A stretch of DNA of 8,110 nt from Desulfobulbaceae bacterium (GCA_026986885.1 JALSNT010000540.1:1-8110), one strand, 5' to 3'; shown: positions 1 to 7,229, counted from the stretch's first letter. The notes: generated by a model not told the origin, from the sequence alone. Numbers and translations are program-made.

Positions 1-1
1 C

Positions 2-103
2 AGGTTGCAGGGAAAATCCACCTTTGAGGTACTGGTCGATGCCATGGACAGTTATTTCAAAGAGCAACAGCCTGACCTGAAGTGGATCAGACAGGCAGGG
101 TGA
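2..103 (+). CDS. 3' end of an unrecognised gene, possibly a transposase (partial)
   Basis: This frame is open from the left edge of the window and ends at the TGA at 101-103, giving the last 33 residues of a protein. It contains STFEVLVDAMDSYFKEQQ and ends in DLKWIRQAG. The composition is protein-like: amphipathic, with charged and aromatic residues and no low-complexity run. The style of the tail and the repeat-rich, AT-rich DNA just downstream recall the C-terminus of an insertion-sequence transposase, but I cannot name a family and no catalytic residues lie in the visible part. The 5' end is outside the window. Transposase is an inference of low confidence; that a coding end is present is more secure. 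Confidence 0.45.
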   Translation, partial: RLQGKSTFEVLVDAMDSYFKEQQPDLKWIRQAG

Positions 104-110
104 CTGCTAC

Positions 111-181
111 CCTGTGAGGAATTACCAAAAAACACACCAAAACCGCGATCTATTTGCGCAAAACATATAGATTCTCACAGG
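111..181. repeat. Inverted repeat, 8-bp perfect arms with bulged extension
   Basis: CCTGTGAG at 111-118 is the exact reverse complement of CTCACAGG at 174-181. Allowing one bulged G, the pairing extends by AAT/ATT to arms 111-122 and 171-181. The arms begin 7 bp after the stop of the partial gene at the left edge. Inside the loop is the 10-bp palindrome TTTGCGCAAA (153-162) and a smaller pair ATCTAT/ATAGAT (148-153, 167-172). No T-run follows, so this is not a standard intrinsic terminator. It could belong to the end of a mobile element. Confidence 0.5.
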
Positions 182-270
182 TATGATGCTATCGCTCCTC
201 TTCCTTTTGCCAGAACCATGCCAAATATTTTTTTTGATATATCGCTGTGAAATGCTAACATATAGATCGC
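145..270. repeat. Two-block inverted repeat (GCGATCTAT...TCACAG / CTGTGA...ATAGATCGC)
   Basis: GCGATCTAT (145-153) pairs perfectly with ATAGATCGC (262-270), and TCACAG (175-180) pairs with CTGTGA (245-250), in the same nested order. The outer block extends to 12 positions with one mismatch. The two blocks leave a 64-nt spacer at 181-244. The right-hand copy is a shortened version of the left (26 versus 36 nt). A direct copy of AACATATAGAT also occurs in both halves. Confidence 0.5.
162..267. repeat. 11-bp direct repeat AACATATAGAT
   Basis: AACATATAGAT occurs identically at 162-172 and 257-267, with starts 95 bp apart. Both copies lie in the repeat cluster upstream of the sqr-like gene. The sequence is AT-rich, so some chance contribution is possible. 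Confidence 0.45.
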
Positions 271-340
271 ATATAACTTTTTTGTTTATTTATAAAAATA
301 ATATCAAATGTAAAAAAATTACACAGTGACAATTACTTCA

Positions 341-357
341 TGGGAAATATTTACCCA
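341..357. promoter_or_regulatory. Quasi-palindrome, possible operator
   Basis: TGGGAAATATTTACCCA is close to symmetrical: TGGG and CCCA flank an AAATATTT core, with one extra A. It sits about 43 bp upstream of the candidate -10 hexamer at 400-405 and could bind a dimeric regulator of the sqr-like gene. I do not recognise it as the site of a named regulator. Confidence 0.2.
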
Positions 358-399
358 CATTCTTCGTTGTTCTGTGAGTATCGTTTTTCCTTTATCATG

Positions 400-405
400 T
401 ATAAT
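400..405 (+). promoter_or_regulatory. Candidate -10 hexamer TATAAT for the sqr-like gene
   Basis: A perfect TATAAT lies 112 bp before the ATG at 518. I see no good -35 hexamer at 16-18 bp spacing. A TG sits directly before the hexamer, but one base off the extended -10 position. A second weak candidate is TTGAAA (426-431) with TAGAAA (450-455) at 18-bp spacing. In DNA this AT-rich either match could be chance. Confidence 0.3.
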
Positions 406-517
406 ACAGTCGTATCTTTTAAAAGTTGAAAATTGCTTAAATTTAAAAATAGAAATAGATTTTTTCCATATAAATTATATATATTGAGTTGCATGTAAAA
501 CTTTCAACCAACTGAAA

Positions 518-1819
518 ATGAAAAATGTGGCACCATCAATCAATTCAACCTTCAGGAAAATACCATTGAAAACGACAAGGAACCATCGCCCCAGGGTGCT
601 TATTCTCGGTGGAGGATTTGCCGGTATTACGGCAATGCAAAACCTGAAAAAATCCATGGGTGACAAGATAGACGTCGTCATTTGTGACAATAGAGAGACC
701 AGTTTAAACAAACCCAGATTGCCGGAGGTCGCCATGGATGGCGAGCCGGTGAAACATGTGCGTTTTTCTCTGCAGGCCGCCGCCGACGCTTCGGGCTACA
801 CCTTCCTGCGGGCGGGAATTGAAAAAATCGAGCCGAAGGGAAGACGAGTATATCTTGATAACGGCAAACGACTTTCCTATGACTATTTACTCATTGCTGT
901 CGGGGTGAACAAAAATTATGCCGCGACACCCGGCTTTGGAGAATATGGATATTCGGTCTGCGATGATATCCACGCACCACGCTTATGGGAACGATTGCAA
1001 CATTTTGAAGGTGGACCGATCGTTACCGGCGCAGTGCCGTACAAGGCCGGTACCCGGATAAAGGCGCCAAAGCTCATGACTCCATGTGAGGGCCCGGTGG
1101 GAGAAATTATCTTTATGCTGGACTATTATTTAAAAAATAAAGGGCTGCGCCAAAAAAGTCCTATTACAGTTTTCACTCCGGCAGACATTTTCTTTGAGGA
1201 TGTCGGAGCCAATGTCCATAAAGACGCCGAAGCGCTGCTGAAACAGCATGATATTCGTGTTGTTACAAATAAAACGATTTCCTGTATCAAAAGAGATCAT
1301 GTTGTTTTCAAAGACGGCTCAACAATGGAAAGCGCCCTTACCATTATCATTCCGGAATACAAGGCCCATTCATTTATTCAAAATGCAGGATTAGGTGATG
1401 ATGAGGGATTTATTCCAACGGATAAACAGATGCGACATCTTGACTATCCGGAAATCTTTGCCGCCGGCGACGCGACCGCCCTCTCGGTTCCGAAGCTGGG
1501 CCACCTGGCGGTCATGCAAGCGGAAATCGCCGCGAGTATGATCGCCGGAGAGCTTGGCGGGAATGTGAAAATACCGGAGTACAAGCCCGCAATTCTCTGT
1601 ATAATGAATCGTGGCCCATTAGAAGCAACCATGATTTATTCAACCTATCTATTTGGCGGAAAAATCGACAAAACCTTGGATGGCCCCATTCCCTTTCTCA
1701 TGAAATGGAGTTTTGACTTTTATTATAATTATACATTGGGCCATATGCCGCCGAAAATGGGTGAAAAACTCCTCGAAAAGCATTTCGAGACATCGAAACA
1801 GGTGGAGGACTCCATCTGA
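518..1819 (+). CDS. sqr: Sulfide:quinone oxidoreductase-like FAD-dependent oxidoreductase
   Basis: This 433-residue flavoprotein probably oxidises sulfide to sulfane sulfur and passes the electrons to membrane quinone through FAD. The dinucleotide-binding motif GGGFAG is at residues 31-36, a second nucleotide-fold segment starts near 216, and the FAD-contacting AAGDAT is at 315-320. Three cysteines occupy the places expected for SQR: C148 (YSVCDDIHA), C190 (TPCEGP) and C361 (AILCIMNRG). From memory, characterised SQRs use equivalents of the last two to handle the sulfur chain. An amphipathic, aromatic C-terminus (about 390-420) fits monotopic membrane attachment. The flavin fold begins about 25 residues in, after a basic leader. 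ATG 518 has no visible Shine-Dalgarno, but an in-frame stop at 485-487 leaves no better upstream start (only CTG 512). The alternative is an NDH-2 or another relative of this superfamily; the cysteines argue against NDH-2. Confidence 0.68.
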   Translation: MKNVAPSINSTFRKIPLKTTRNHRPRVLILGGGFAGITAMQNLKKSMGDKIDVVICDNRETSLNKPRLPEVAMDGEPVKHVRFSLQAAADASGYTFLRAGIEKIEPKGRRVYLDNGKRLSYDYLLIAVGVNKNYAATPGFGEYGYSVCDDIHAPRLWERLQHFEGGPIVTGAVPYKAGTRIKAPKLMTPCEGPVGEIIFMLDYYLKNKGLRQKSPITVFTPADIFFEDVGANVHKDAEALLKQHDIRVVTNKTISCIKRDHVVFKDGSTMESALTIIIPEYKAHSFIQNAGLGDDEGFIPTDKQMRHLDYPEIFAAGDATALSVPKLGHLAVMQAEIAASMIAGELGGNVKIPEYKPAILCIMNRGPLEATMIYSTYLFGGKIDKTLDGPIPFLMKWSFDFYYNYTLGHMPPKMGEKLLEKHFETSKQVEDSI

Positions 1820-1821
1820 TG

Positions 1822-4800
1822 TCAACGTTCGACGGACCAGAACACTTCAACCTTATCCGTTGTTGAAGTGCTTTCCGTCTCGATGGAAAAACCATCGGGT
1901 AATTGATAATGAATTTTAAAAATACTTTCAGAATCCGTCAAACCTTTCCCGTAACTGACAAATAGATTTTTATAAATTTTTTTGCTTAACACAAGCGAAT
2001 AACCTGAGGCGATTTCACCCTTTTCCAGGCTTACATCAAGACCTGTTTTCTTTTCAAGGGCAGCAAGCACAGAATCACCCACGCCCATGGTCAAGGCAGA
2101 GACGGCCGTGCCTAATAGAGACGGTTCCGTGCCGTCACTTTGGGACAAATTATGACCAACCAACAAATACGCCAGAATATCGGATTCATCCATGGAAGGG
2201 CTTGAAAAGAGGTCTATTTTCATTTTGGAAATCCGTCCACTAAGCTGGACACCGACAATCTTTCCCTGCACCTTGGTATCCGCCCGGACGTCAACATTGG
2301 GATCATCCAATGGCCCACCCTGATAAAAAACCTGGCCGTTCTCGATCTTCAGAACGGATCCCCTCAGATTATACGTTGCCTCACGAAGTTGCAGACTGCC
2401 GATACCGATGGCATCCTCACCCGGCTTTCGTATAACCTCTACACTGCCGCCAAGCAGTCCTTTGATACCAAAGGCATCCAGTTCGACATTTTTTCCCATG
2501 ATAATGGTAAGATTAGTTGATATCGGCAGGGTATCTTTTTTTATTGAGCCGGTTGCGTCAATAACAACCACATCAGGAGAAGGAGAGACAACGCCCTGAA
2601 GGCGTACGGGAGCAATATGGGCACGGGGTATAATAACAGACCCAGTAATATGCAAACCTGTCTGCCCGTACACGCAACGCAGGTCGGGAGAGGCCCGAAC
2701 CTCGTATTCCGGCAGGTGAACCACTTGCACGTTGTCCCCCTTCATACTCCAGTTGCCATACCATCCCTGCCCCGGATCATGGCCGATTTTTCCCCGCATT
2801 CTCAGCTCCCCCCCACCGGAAACAAGACGCAGATCCACGTTGTTTTCAATGCCGGTTCCGACGATTTTAACACGTGCATCCTGCACGGTAATCCCTGCTG
2901 CCGGGACTTGAATGTTACCATCGACCAGGGCCATGTCCCCGCTCAGGGAGGGATGCGCCAGGGTTCCACTGATATTATAATGGCCTGTCAGCCGACCAGA
3001 ACCGCTGAGGAAATAGCCACTCAACGGAGCAAGAAAATCAAGTCTGGACAAATGTGCGTCTGCGGTTCCGGAAAGAGACATCGTCTCCGGTTTCATCACA
3101 TCGTTTACATGTTCCACGCTGATTGTAACATCGGCATTACCGGCACCCGGCATCTTTGTTTGCGCCCGTATATCGGCGGTCCCATCTGCCAGTTGTGCAT
3201 GTACTGAGGTATCCAGCAAGCGCCAATTCTTTCTCCCGTTGTCGCCAATATTATTTGTATGTCCATACATTGCGGGAATCGTGATATCCAGTTTCCCCCG
3301 CTGAACATGCGTTCCCGTTCCCCCAGCCCGCACGGATGCCCGCAGCGTACCGTCTAATTCCCCGAATACCGCATTCAATGTATGCAGATACTTCAGGGCA
3401 AAATGACGTACCGAACCACGAAACTGCCAACCGGATGACCGCTGCCACTGACCGGCAAAAACCATTTTTGCCTGGTTCCGCTTGAGATGTACTGCCGAAA
3501 GCGCGCAAAAATTCTTGCCGCAGGTCAAGTCAGCATTTTTTTCAAGTGACCACTGCCCCAGGCTGCTGTGCTGAACGATAATTTTTGTTATCTTACCCTG
3601 CCATACACCTTCTGATATTGTGCCATCGGCTGCCATATCCACATCTCCGGGGCTGCCGCGCAGCAGAAAGCGTATCTGGTGTTTGTGATCAGTACCAGAC
3701 ACTGTGCAACGTATGGTATTGAGGACTTTGCCGTCAAAGATTCCATCTTTGCCCTGCACGGACAAGCCAAGAGCGCCATCGGCTGAAAAATCCATATTGA
3801 CCGATGCCCGTAAACGGCGCAGAGAATATTTTCCTCGTTGCAACGCGGTTCCGGTTATGGTCGAACGTAACCAGGGATGCATACGCGTACCCGTCAAGGC
3901 TCCATGCACATGTAAACTGCCGCTGCTTCCGGGTACAATATCCGACAACGCATCCGAATCCATACCGAAAATACAGGCAAACTGTTTACCTATCCGTCCA
4001 TTCACTCGGCACAAGGTAGATCCGGACTGGAGATGCAGTCCATTGATCCGCACTGTTTTATCGTGTAAATACAGTTCACCGCCTGCTGTAAAATGTCGCC
4101 CTCTCAGGCTGCCCTGCAGGTGTTTTATGGTTAATGCCGCCGTAAGCTTCCCGTCGGACCATGTACCCCGACTGGAAAATAGCGCGTAAATATCTCCCGG
4201 CCATTGCGGGAAAACAACCGCGGGATCCACATCATTTCCCTGAAGTTCAACCTGCCACGAAATACCGTTTCCCCACTCGATCCAGCCCTCAGCGGCAAGA
4301 CCTCCCTTGGGAAGAAACATTTTCAGGGAATCAACCTGCAAACGACGTCGGTCACCGTGGGCCTGCAGGCGGCAACGTATATCCGGATACCCCGACCAGT
4401 GCATATCGGCCGTCAGCTCACCGGAATACGACGTTCCCGTGCCGGATGCCGTAAATCCCGTGATCTTCCCCTTTAACGGCGAGGCAAGACCCACATCATT
4501 AGCCTGAAACTCTTTTATTTTTCCCGTGATCCGCCAGTGCGGATCATGCAGTATTCCCGTTAACCGGCCATGGATATCGGCGACAAATGGTTTGGCGACC
4601 TCAACAGAAATACGCATGGATTCCACATCACCCTTTGTCGTAAAGGACCCTGCGGTATCGCCTGACTGCACCCCAATCATTTTCCAGCGGCCATGGATTT
4701 CCAACGGCCAACGGTCATGAAGATGAAGGTCTGCCTTGAGCGTTGCGCCATACTTCGGGGAATCCACGGTGAGCTGCTTGATGGAGAGCCGGTTACCGGT

Positions 4801-5289
4801 TCCGACCGCACGTAGAACACATCTATCAACGACAACAGGTCTTTTATTCCCGGAGAAATACATTTTTATTCGGAGAACCTGCATGTCTTCAACTCGAAAT
4901 TCAACGGGAAAGTGAACGACGGGAAGCTGCGCCGGACCTCTATCTAATTCGTCGGTTTGTTTTGAAATCAGATGGATCCGTACACCTTCAGCCCGAACGC
5001 TGCTCAACTGAAGTGTCGGGTGCCGGATCCCCCTGATGTTCCAGTTGCAGCTCAAGGTATCAATTGAAATATTGCCAAACGTCTTGAGCCTTATCTCCAC
5101 CCTGTCCAGACGCCATGCATGAAAAAATGTGCCCCGCACCCGACCAACTGTAAAAGCAGGACCGGCAAGAATATCGCAGGTCTTTACCAGGATCCGCAAT
5201 CCGCTTCTGGTTGTTAAAATCGCTGCGAGCGAAACAAGCACCAGCAACAGAAGCAACAAGCACACTTTCAGCCGACGCACAACATTCAT
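1822..5289 (-). CDS. tamB: TamB, inner-membrane-anchored translocation and assembly module subunit
   Basis: This 1155-residue protein resembles TamB, a long periplasm-spanning beta-groove protein that partners the outer-membrane barrel TamA. In model bacteria it is implicated in assembly of some outer-membrane proteins and in lipid movement between the membranes. A short basic start (MNVVRRLK) leads into one hydrophobic segment, about residues 9-25, that fits an uncleaved signal anchor. Next comes a very long stretch of repetitive beta-rich sequence. The conserved C-terminal TamB domain (formerly DUF490) covers about 800-1155, with GQVFYQGGPLDDPNVD (985-1000) and SMDESDILAYLLVG (1032-1045), and ends in VFWSVER. 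The length is slightly below the roughly 1260 residues of the E. coli protein. Its ATG overlaps the tamA stop (ATGA), which implies translational coupling; only a weak purine-rich stretch precedes it. Its stop is 2 bp from the convergent sqr stop. Confidence 0.92.
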   Translation of the reverse strand: MNVVRRLKVCLLLLLLVLVSLAAILTTRSGLRILVKTCDILAGPAFTVGRVRGTFFHAWRLDRVEIRLKTFGNISIDTLSCNWNIRGIRHPTLQLSSVRAEGVRIHLISKQTDELDRGPAQLPVVHFPVEFRVEDMQVLRIKMYFSGNKRPVVVDRCVLRAVGTGNRLSIKQLTVDSPKYGATLKADLHLHDRWPLEIHGRWKMIGVQSGDTAGSFTTKGDVESMRISVEVAKPFVADIHGRLTGILHDPHWRITGKIKEFQANDVGLASPLKGKITGFTASGTGTSYSGELTADMHWSGYPDIRCRLQAHGDRRRLQVDSLKMFLPKGGLAAEGWIEWGNGISWQVELQGNDVDPAVVFPQWPGDIYALFSSRGTWSDGKLTAALTIKHLQGSLRGRHFTAGGELYLHDKTVRINGLHLQSGSTLCRVNGRIGKQFACIFGMDSDALSDIVPGSSGSLHVHGALTGTRMHPWLRSTITGTALQRGKYSLRRLRASVNMDFSADGALGLSVQGKDGIFDGKVLNTIRCTVSGTDHKHQIRFLLRGSPGDVDMAADGTISEGVWQGKITKIIVQHSSLGQWSLEKNADLTCGKNFCALSAVHLKRNQAKMVFAGQWQRSSGWQFRGSVRHFALKYLHTLNAVFGELDGTLRASVRAGGTGTHVQRGKLDITIPAMYGHTNNIGDNGRKNWRLLDTSVHAQLADGTADIRAQTKMPGAGNADVTISVEHVNDVMKPETMSLSGTADAHLSRLDFLAPLSGYFLSGSGRLTGHYNISGTLAHPSLSGDMALVDGNIQVPAAGITVQDARVKIVGTGIENNVDLRLVSGGGELRMRGKIGHDPGQGWYGNWSMKGDNVQVVHLPEYEVRASPDLRCVYGQTGLHITGSVIIPRAHIAPVRLQGVVSPSPDVVVIDATGSIKKDTLPISTNLTIIMGKNVELDAFGIKGLLGGSVEVIRKPGEDAIGIGSLQLREATYNLRGSVLKIENGQVFYQGGPLDDPNVDVRADTKVQGKIVGVQLSGRISKMKIDLFSSPSMDESDILAYLLVGHNLSQSDGTEPSLLGTAVSALTMGVGDSVLAALEKKTGLDVSLEKGEIASGYSLVLSKKIYKNLFVSYGKGLTDSESIFKIHYQLPDGFSIETESTSTTDKVEVFWSVER
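1831..1879 (+). terminator. Stem-loop just past the sqr stop, inside the tamB 3' end
   Basis: CACTTCAAC (1843-1851) and GTTGAAGTG (1862-1870) form a perfect 9-bp stem with a 10-nt loop. GACGGA (1831-1836) and TCCGTC (1874-1879) add an outer 6-bp stem across a small internal loop. It starts 11 bp after the sqr stop at 1819 and lies wholly within the last codons of tamB on the other strand. No U-tract follows on either strand, so it would be a factor-assisted terminator or a 3'-end stabiliser rather than a textbook intrinsic terminator. Confidence 0.4.
1881..1897. terminator. Second tandem hairpin at the convergent junction
   Basis: CGATGG (1881-1886) and CCATCG (1892-1897) form a perfect 6-bp stem closing an AAAAA loop on the + strand (UUUUU in a minus-strand RNA). 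It follows the first stem-loop after one base. It encodes part of the tamB C-terminus (around LPDGFSIE). A role in ending the sqr transcript is inference; there is no T-run after it. Confidence 0.35.
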
Positions 5290-7043
5290 AGGTCAGCGCC
5301 CACCGACAAATAGATTCGAAAGGGGTGATTACTCGTCGAAAGCGCTCTGGCAACATCCATACGTATCTGACCAAAGGGCATATTCATGCGAACGCCCATG
5401 CCGATACCATGTTTGAAGGCGACATGAATATCATCAAAGGCGTTCCCCACATCATAAAATGCCGCTACGCTCCACATTGAAGTCAGGTATCTCTCCAGCT
5501 CAATACTGCTTACACATAAATAACGACCACCGATAACCGTTCCGGAAGCGTCCACGGGACCAAGTTCTTTATAGGCGTAACCACGCACACTTTGCTCGCC
5601 ACCGGCATAAAACCTGAGCGAGGGGGGAAGATCGTGAATCGATGTCATCAATGTGACACCGATGGTGGAACGTCCGATAATGCGCCATTTGTCAACAGGG
5701 GTGACAATCGCCTTTCCGCTCACTGTACATTGAAGAAAATCAGCGCTGGATAAAAATGCCTTATACGCTCCCTTAACGGTCCCGCCTATACGTATCCCGT
5801 CTTTGGGATGAAGACGACTTTTGGCAAAAATAAAATTCAAACTACTGCTGCCCATCAATAATTCCGCATCTCCTGTGGTAACACCGACCCGGTAACGTTC
5901 TTTCCGATATTCGACCCCGACCCCGTATTGTTTTTTCGGTGTATTATGATTCGCGGATATACCCAGTGACAGCAATTTACTCCTGGTGTCATGCCAGTTG
6001 TCGACAATGGACTGAAGATTCAAATTTACCACGTCATAACGTGGATCCATAACAGGAATGGCGTATCCGGCATTGAGACGACTGCCCTGGTCAAACAGTT
6101 GCAGATTAAGGGATGGTTTATGGCCGAATTTATTTAATATCTTGTTTTTCCATAAGAAACTAACATTAGCCCCGGTATCGGTTCCATAACCAAGGCCAAT
6201 GCTGTATCGATTCCTTTTTGCCGGCACTAACCGCACCACCACTGGAATCTCCCGGTCGTGGATCCTGGAGAATTGCGGCGCCACCACAACCCGGCTGAAA
6301 TATCCCGTGGAAAAGAGATCGGATTGCAACTGATCCAGCAACTTGAATGAATAGACATCTCCCTGTCGATACGAAAGGAATCTCCGAAACAGCGTGGGTG
6401 AAATAATATTGCGGGTGCTTGTTGTTTCTCCAAAACGATACAGGGGACCTGTTTTAAGGAGAAGCCTGATATCAGCCTGTTGTTTTTGCCGATACACGAC
6501 AATTTCATGTTCGATGAACCGGGCATGAACATAGCCGTGTACCATGGCCGTTGTGAGAATTTTTTTCTTTCCTTCTTCGTACAGGCCGTCAACTAAGGGG
6601 TCCCCGGTATGCAGGGGAAAGTGTTTTACCAACTCCTTAAAAAATTGTGCTTTTCCGCCCTGCCCCGTAACTCGTATCGTCACCCGACGGACCTTGACGA
6701 CCTTGCCGGGCTTGACGATATATTCAGCGTGGCAGCTCTTGTCATTACAGGATAACGATTTGTCAACATGCACTAAATAGTAGCCATAGGGAGCCAGGGC
6801 TTCGGCAATATCGCGGGAGGCCCGGTTGTGCAGCCTCCTGATTTCATAAAGAGGTATATCTTTTTTATGGACGAGAGATACAATCCTCAACCGGGCCATG
6901 CTGTTGGCATAGAGTTGGCCCTTGATCCCCTTAATGGTTACGGAAAGGCCAACCGCCCCGCAGACCTGAGGAGAAATCAAAAATATAAATGCAAGGGTAC
7001 ACAGAAAAGTGTCCAGGAAATTTTGCCGGCGGAGATGGAACAA
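5286..7043 (-). CDS. tamA: TamA, outer-membrane Omp85-family assembly protein
   Basis: This 585-residue protein, close to the 577 of E. coli TamA, has the Omp85 layout. A signal peptide (hydrophobic core about 13-27, likely cleavage after CGA at 28-30) precedes three POTRA domains, about 33-113, 116-199 and 201-275. A C-terminal 16-strand beta barrel follows from about 278 to the end. The L6-loop signature VRGY is at 486-489 within GGEQSVRGYAYKELGP, and the chain ends YLSVGADL, as expected for an outer-membrane barrel. POTRA1 carries a Cys-X4-Cys pair (C99, C104) that could form a periplasmic disulfide. The start is TTG at 7043-7041; no in-frame ATG or GTG lies between the upstream stop at 7107-7109 and the signal peptide, and the first internal ATG (residue 49) would remove it. 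No clear Shine-Dalgarno precedes the TTG. The gene is first in a two-gene operon with tamB. Confidence 0.92.
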   Translation of the reverse strand: MFHLRRQNFLDTFLCTLAFIFLISPQVCGAVGLSVTIKGIKGQLYANSMARLRIVSLVHKKDIPLYEIRRLHNRASRDIAEALAPYGYYLVHVDKSLSCNDKSCHAEYIVKPGKVVKVRRVTIRVTGQGGKAQFFKELVKHFPLHTGDPLVDGLYEEGKKKILTTAMVHGYVHARFIEHEIVVYRQKQQADIRLLLKTGPLYRFGETTSTRNIISPTLFRRFLSYRQGDVYSFKLLDQLQSDLFSTGYFSRVVVAPQFSRIHDREIPVVVRLVPAKRNRYSIGLGYGTDTGANVSFLWKNKILNKFGHKPSLNLQLFDQGSRLNAGYAIPVMDPRYDVVNLNLQSIVDNWHDTRSKLLSLGISANHNTPKKQYGVGVEYRKERYRVGVTTGDAELLMGSSSLNFIFAKSRLHPKDGIRIGGTVKGAYKAFLSSADFLQCTVSGKAIVTPVDKWRIIGRSTIGVTLMTSIHDLPPSLRFYAGGEQSVRGYAYKELGPVDASGTVIGGRYLCVSSIELERYLTSMWSVAAFYDVGNAFDDIHVAFKHGIGMGVRMNMPFGQIRMDVARALSTSNHPFRIYLSVGADL

Positions 7044-7118
7044 TTGATAGCCGTTAAAAAAATATTGAGTAAAAAATAGACTTAAAAGCAGTATGAGGGA
7101 AAAATATCAGTAACGGCA

Positions 7119-7229
7119 CGCATAAGGGGCGGCAAGAGTGTGAGACACAAACTTTTGATCAACCAATGAACTTGGAGTGTAAGACAGTGTTTGGTAAAAC
7201 CACCGAGTTATTGCCGTCCCTTTAATGCG
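7119..7229. repeat. 111-bp unit bounded by imperfect 17/19-nt inverted repeats
   Basis: CGCATAAGGGGCGGCAA (7119-7135) matches the reverse complement of TTGCCGTCCCTTTAATGCG (7211-7229) with one mismatch and two single-base gaps. As RNA this gives a stem of 17 pairs. The mismatch becomes a G-U pair in a + strand transcript but an A-C clash in a minus-strand transcript. The 75-nt interior contains TTGATCAA (7155-7162), a small CCAA/TTGG hairpin (7163-7175) and a TGGT/ACCA hairpin near 7191-7201. No target-site duplication is evident. It could be a MITE-like repeat, a remnant insertion-sequence end, or a structured RNA or leader before tamA. Confidence 0.6.
7136..7186. repeat. 12-bp direct repeat GAGTGTRAGACA
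   Basis: GAGTGTGAGACA (7136-7147) and GAGTGTAAGACA (7175-7186) differ at one base and start 39 bp apart. Both lie inside the inverted-repeat unit, the first directly after its left arm. Confidence 0.4.

Larger units (their letters stand above)
104..517. other. AT-rich non-coding interval upstream of the sqr-like gene
   Basis: This 414-bp gap contains no convincing gene. It is markedly richer in A and T than the flanking coding DNA. It holds the inverted and direct repeats at 111-270, an 8-T run at 228-235 without a clear preceding hairpin, a quasi-palindrome at 341-357 and candidate promoter elements between 400 and 455. It separates the partial gene at the left edge from the gene starting at 518. 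Confidence 0.7.

Noticed and set aside
200..236. Intrinsic terminator ending in the 8-T run at 228-235
   Set aside because: The bases before the T-run do not form a stable GC-rich stem.
183..329. 48-residue + strand open frame starting ATG ATG, hydrophobic at first
   Set aside because: It has a poorly placed AGG for ribosome binding, consists largely of AT-driven codons (F, I, K, N) in its second half, and overlaps the repeat cluster. I see no support for translation.
111..378. CRP/FNR-type operator built from the repeated TGTGA words
   Set aside because: No two half-sites have the required TGTGA-N6-TCACA spacing. The nearest, at 246-261, is out of register.
518..1819. Type II NADH dehydrogenase (NDH-2) as the identity of the flavoprotein
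   Set aside because: The fold is shared, but the three SQR-positioned cysteines and the C-terminal segment match SQR better. NDH-2 remains a fallback.
2617..3207. 196-residue + strand open frame inside tamB
   Set aside because: It is a shadow of tamB: it has no recognisable domain, and the tamB frame over the same bases reads as a normal TamB repeat region.
3704..4189. 161-residue + strand open frame inside tamB
   Set aside because: Another antisense shadow of tamB, rich in Pro, Arg and Cys without a domain pattern.
7119..7229. CRISPR array or tRNA-like gene in the vapC-tamA spacer
   Set aside because: There are only two copies of a 12-bp direct repeat and no regular repeat-spacer unit. 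The inverted arms do not fold into a cloverleaf.
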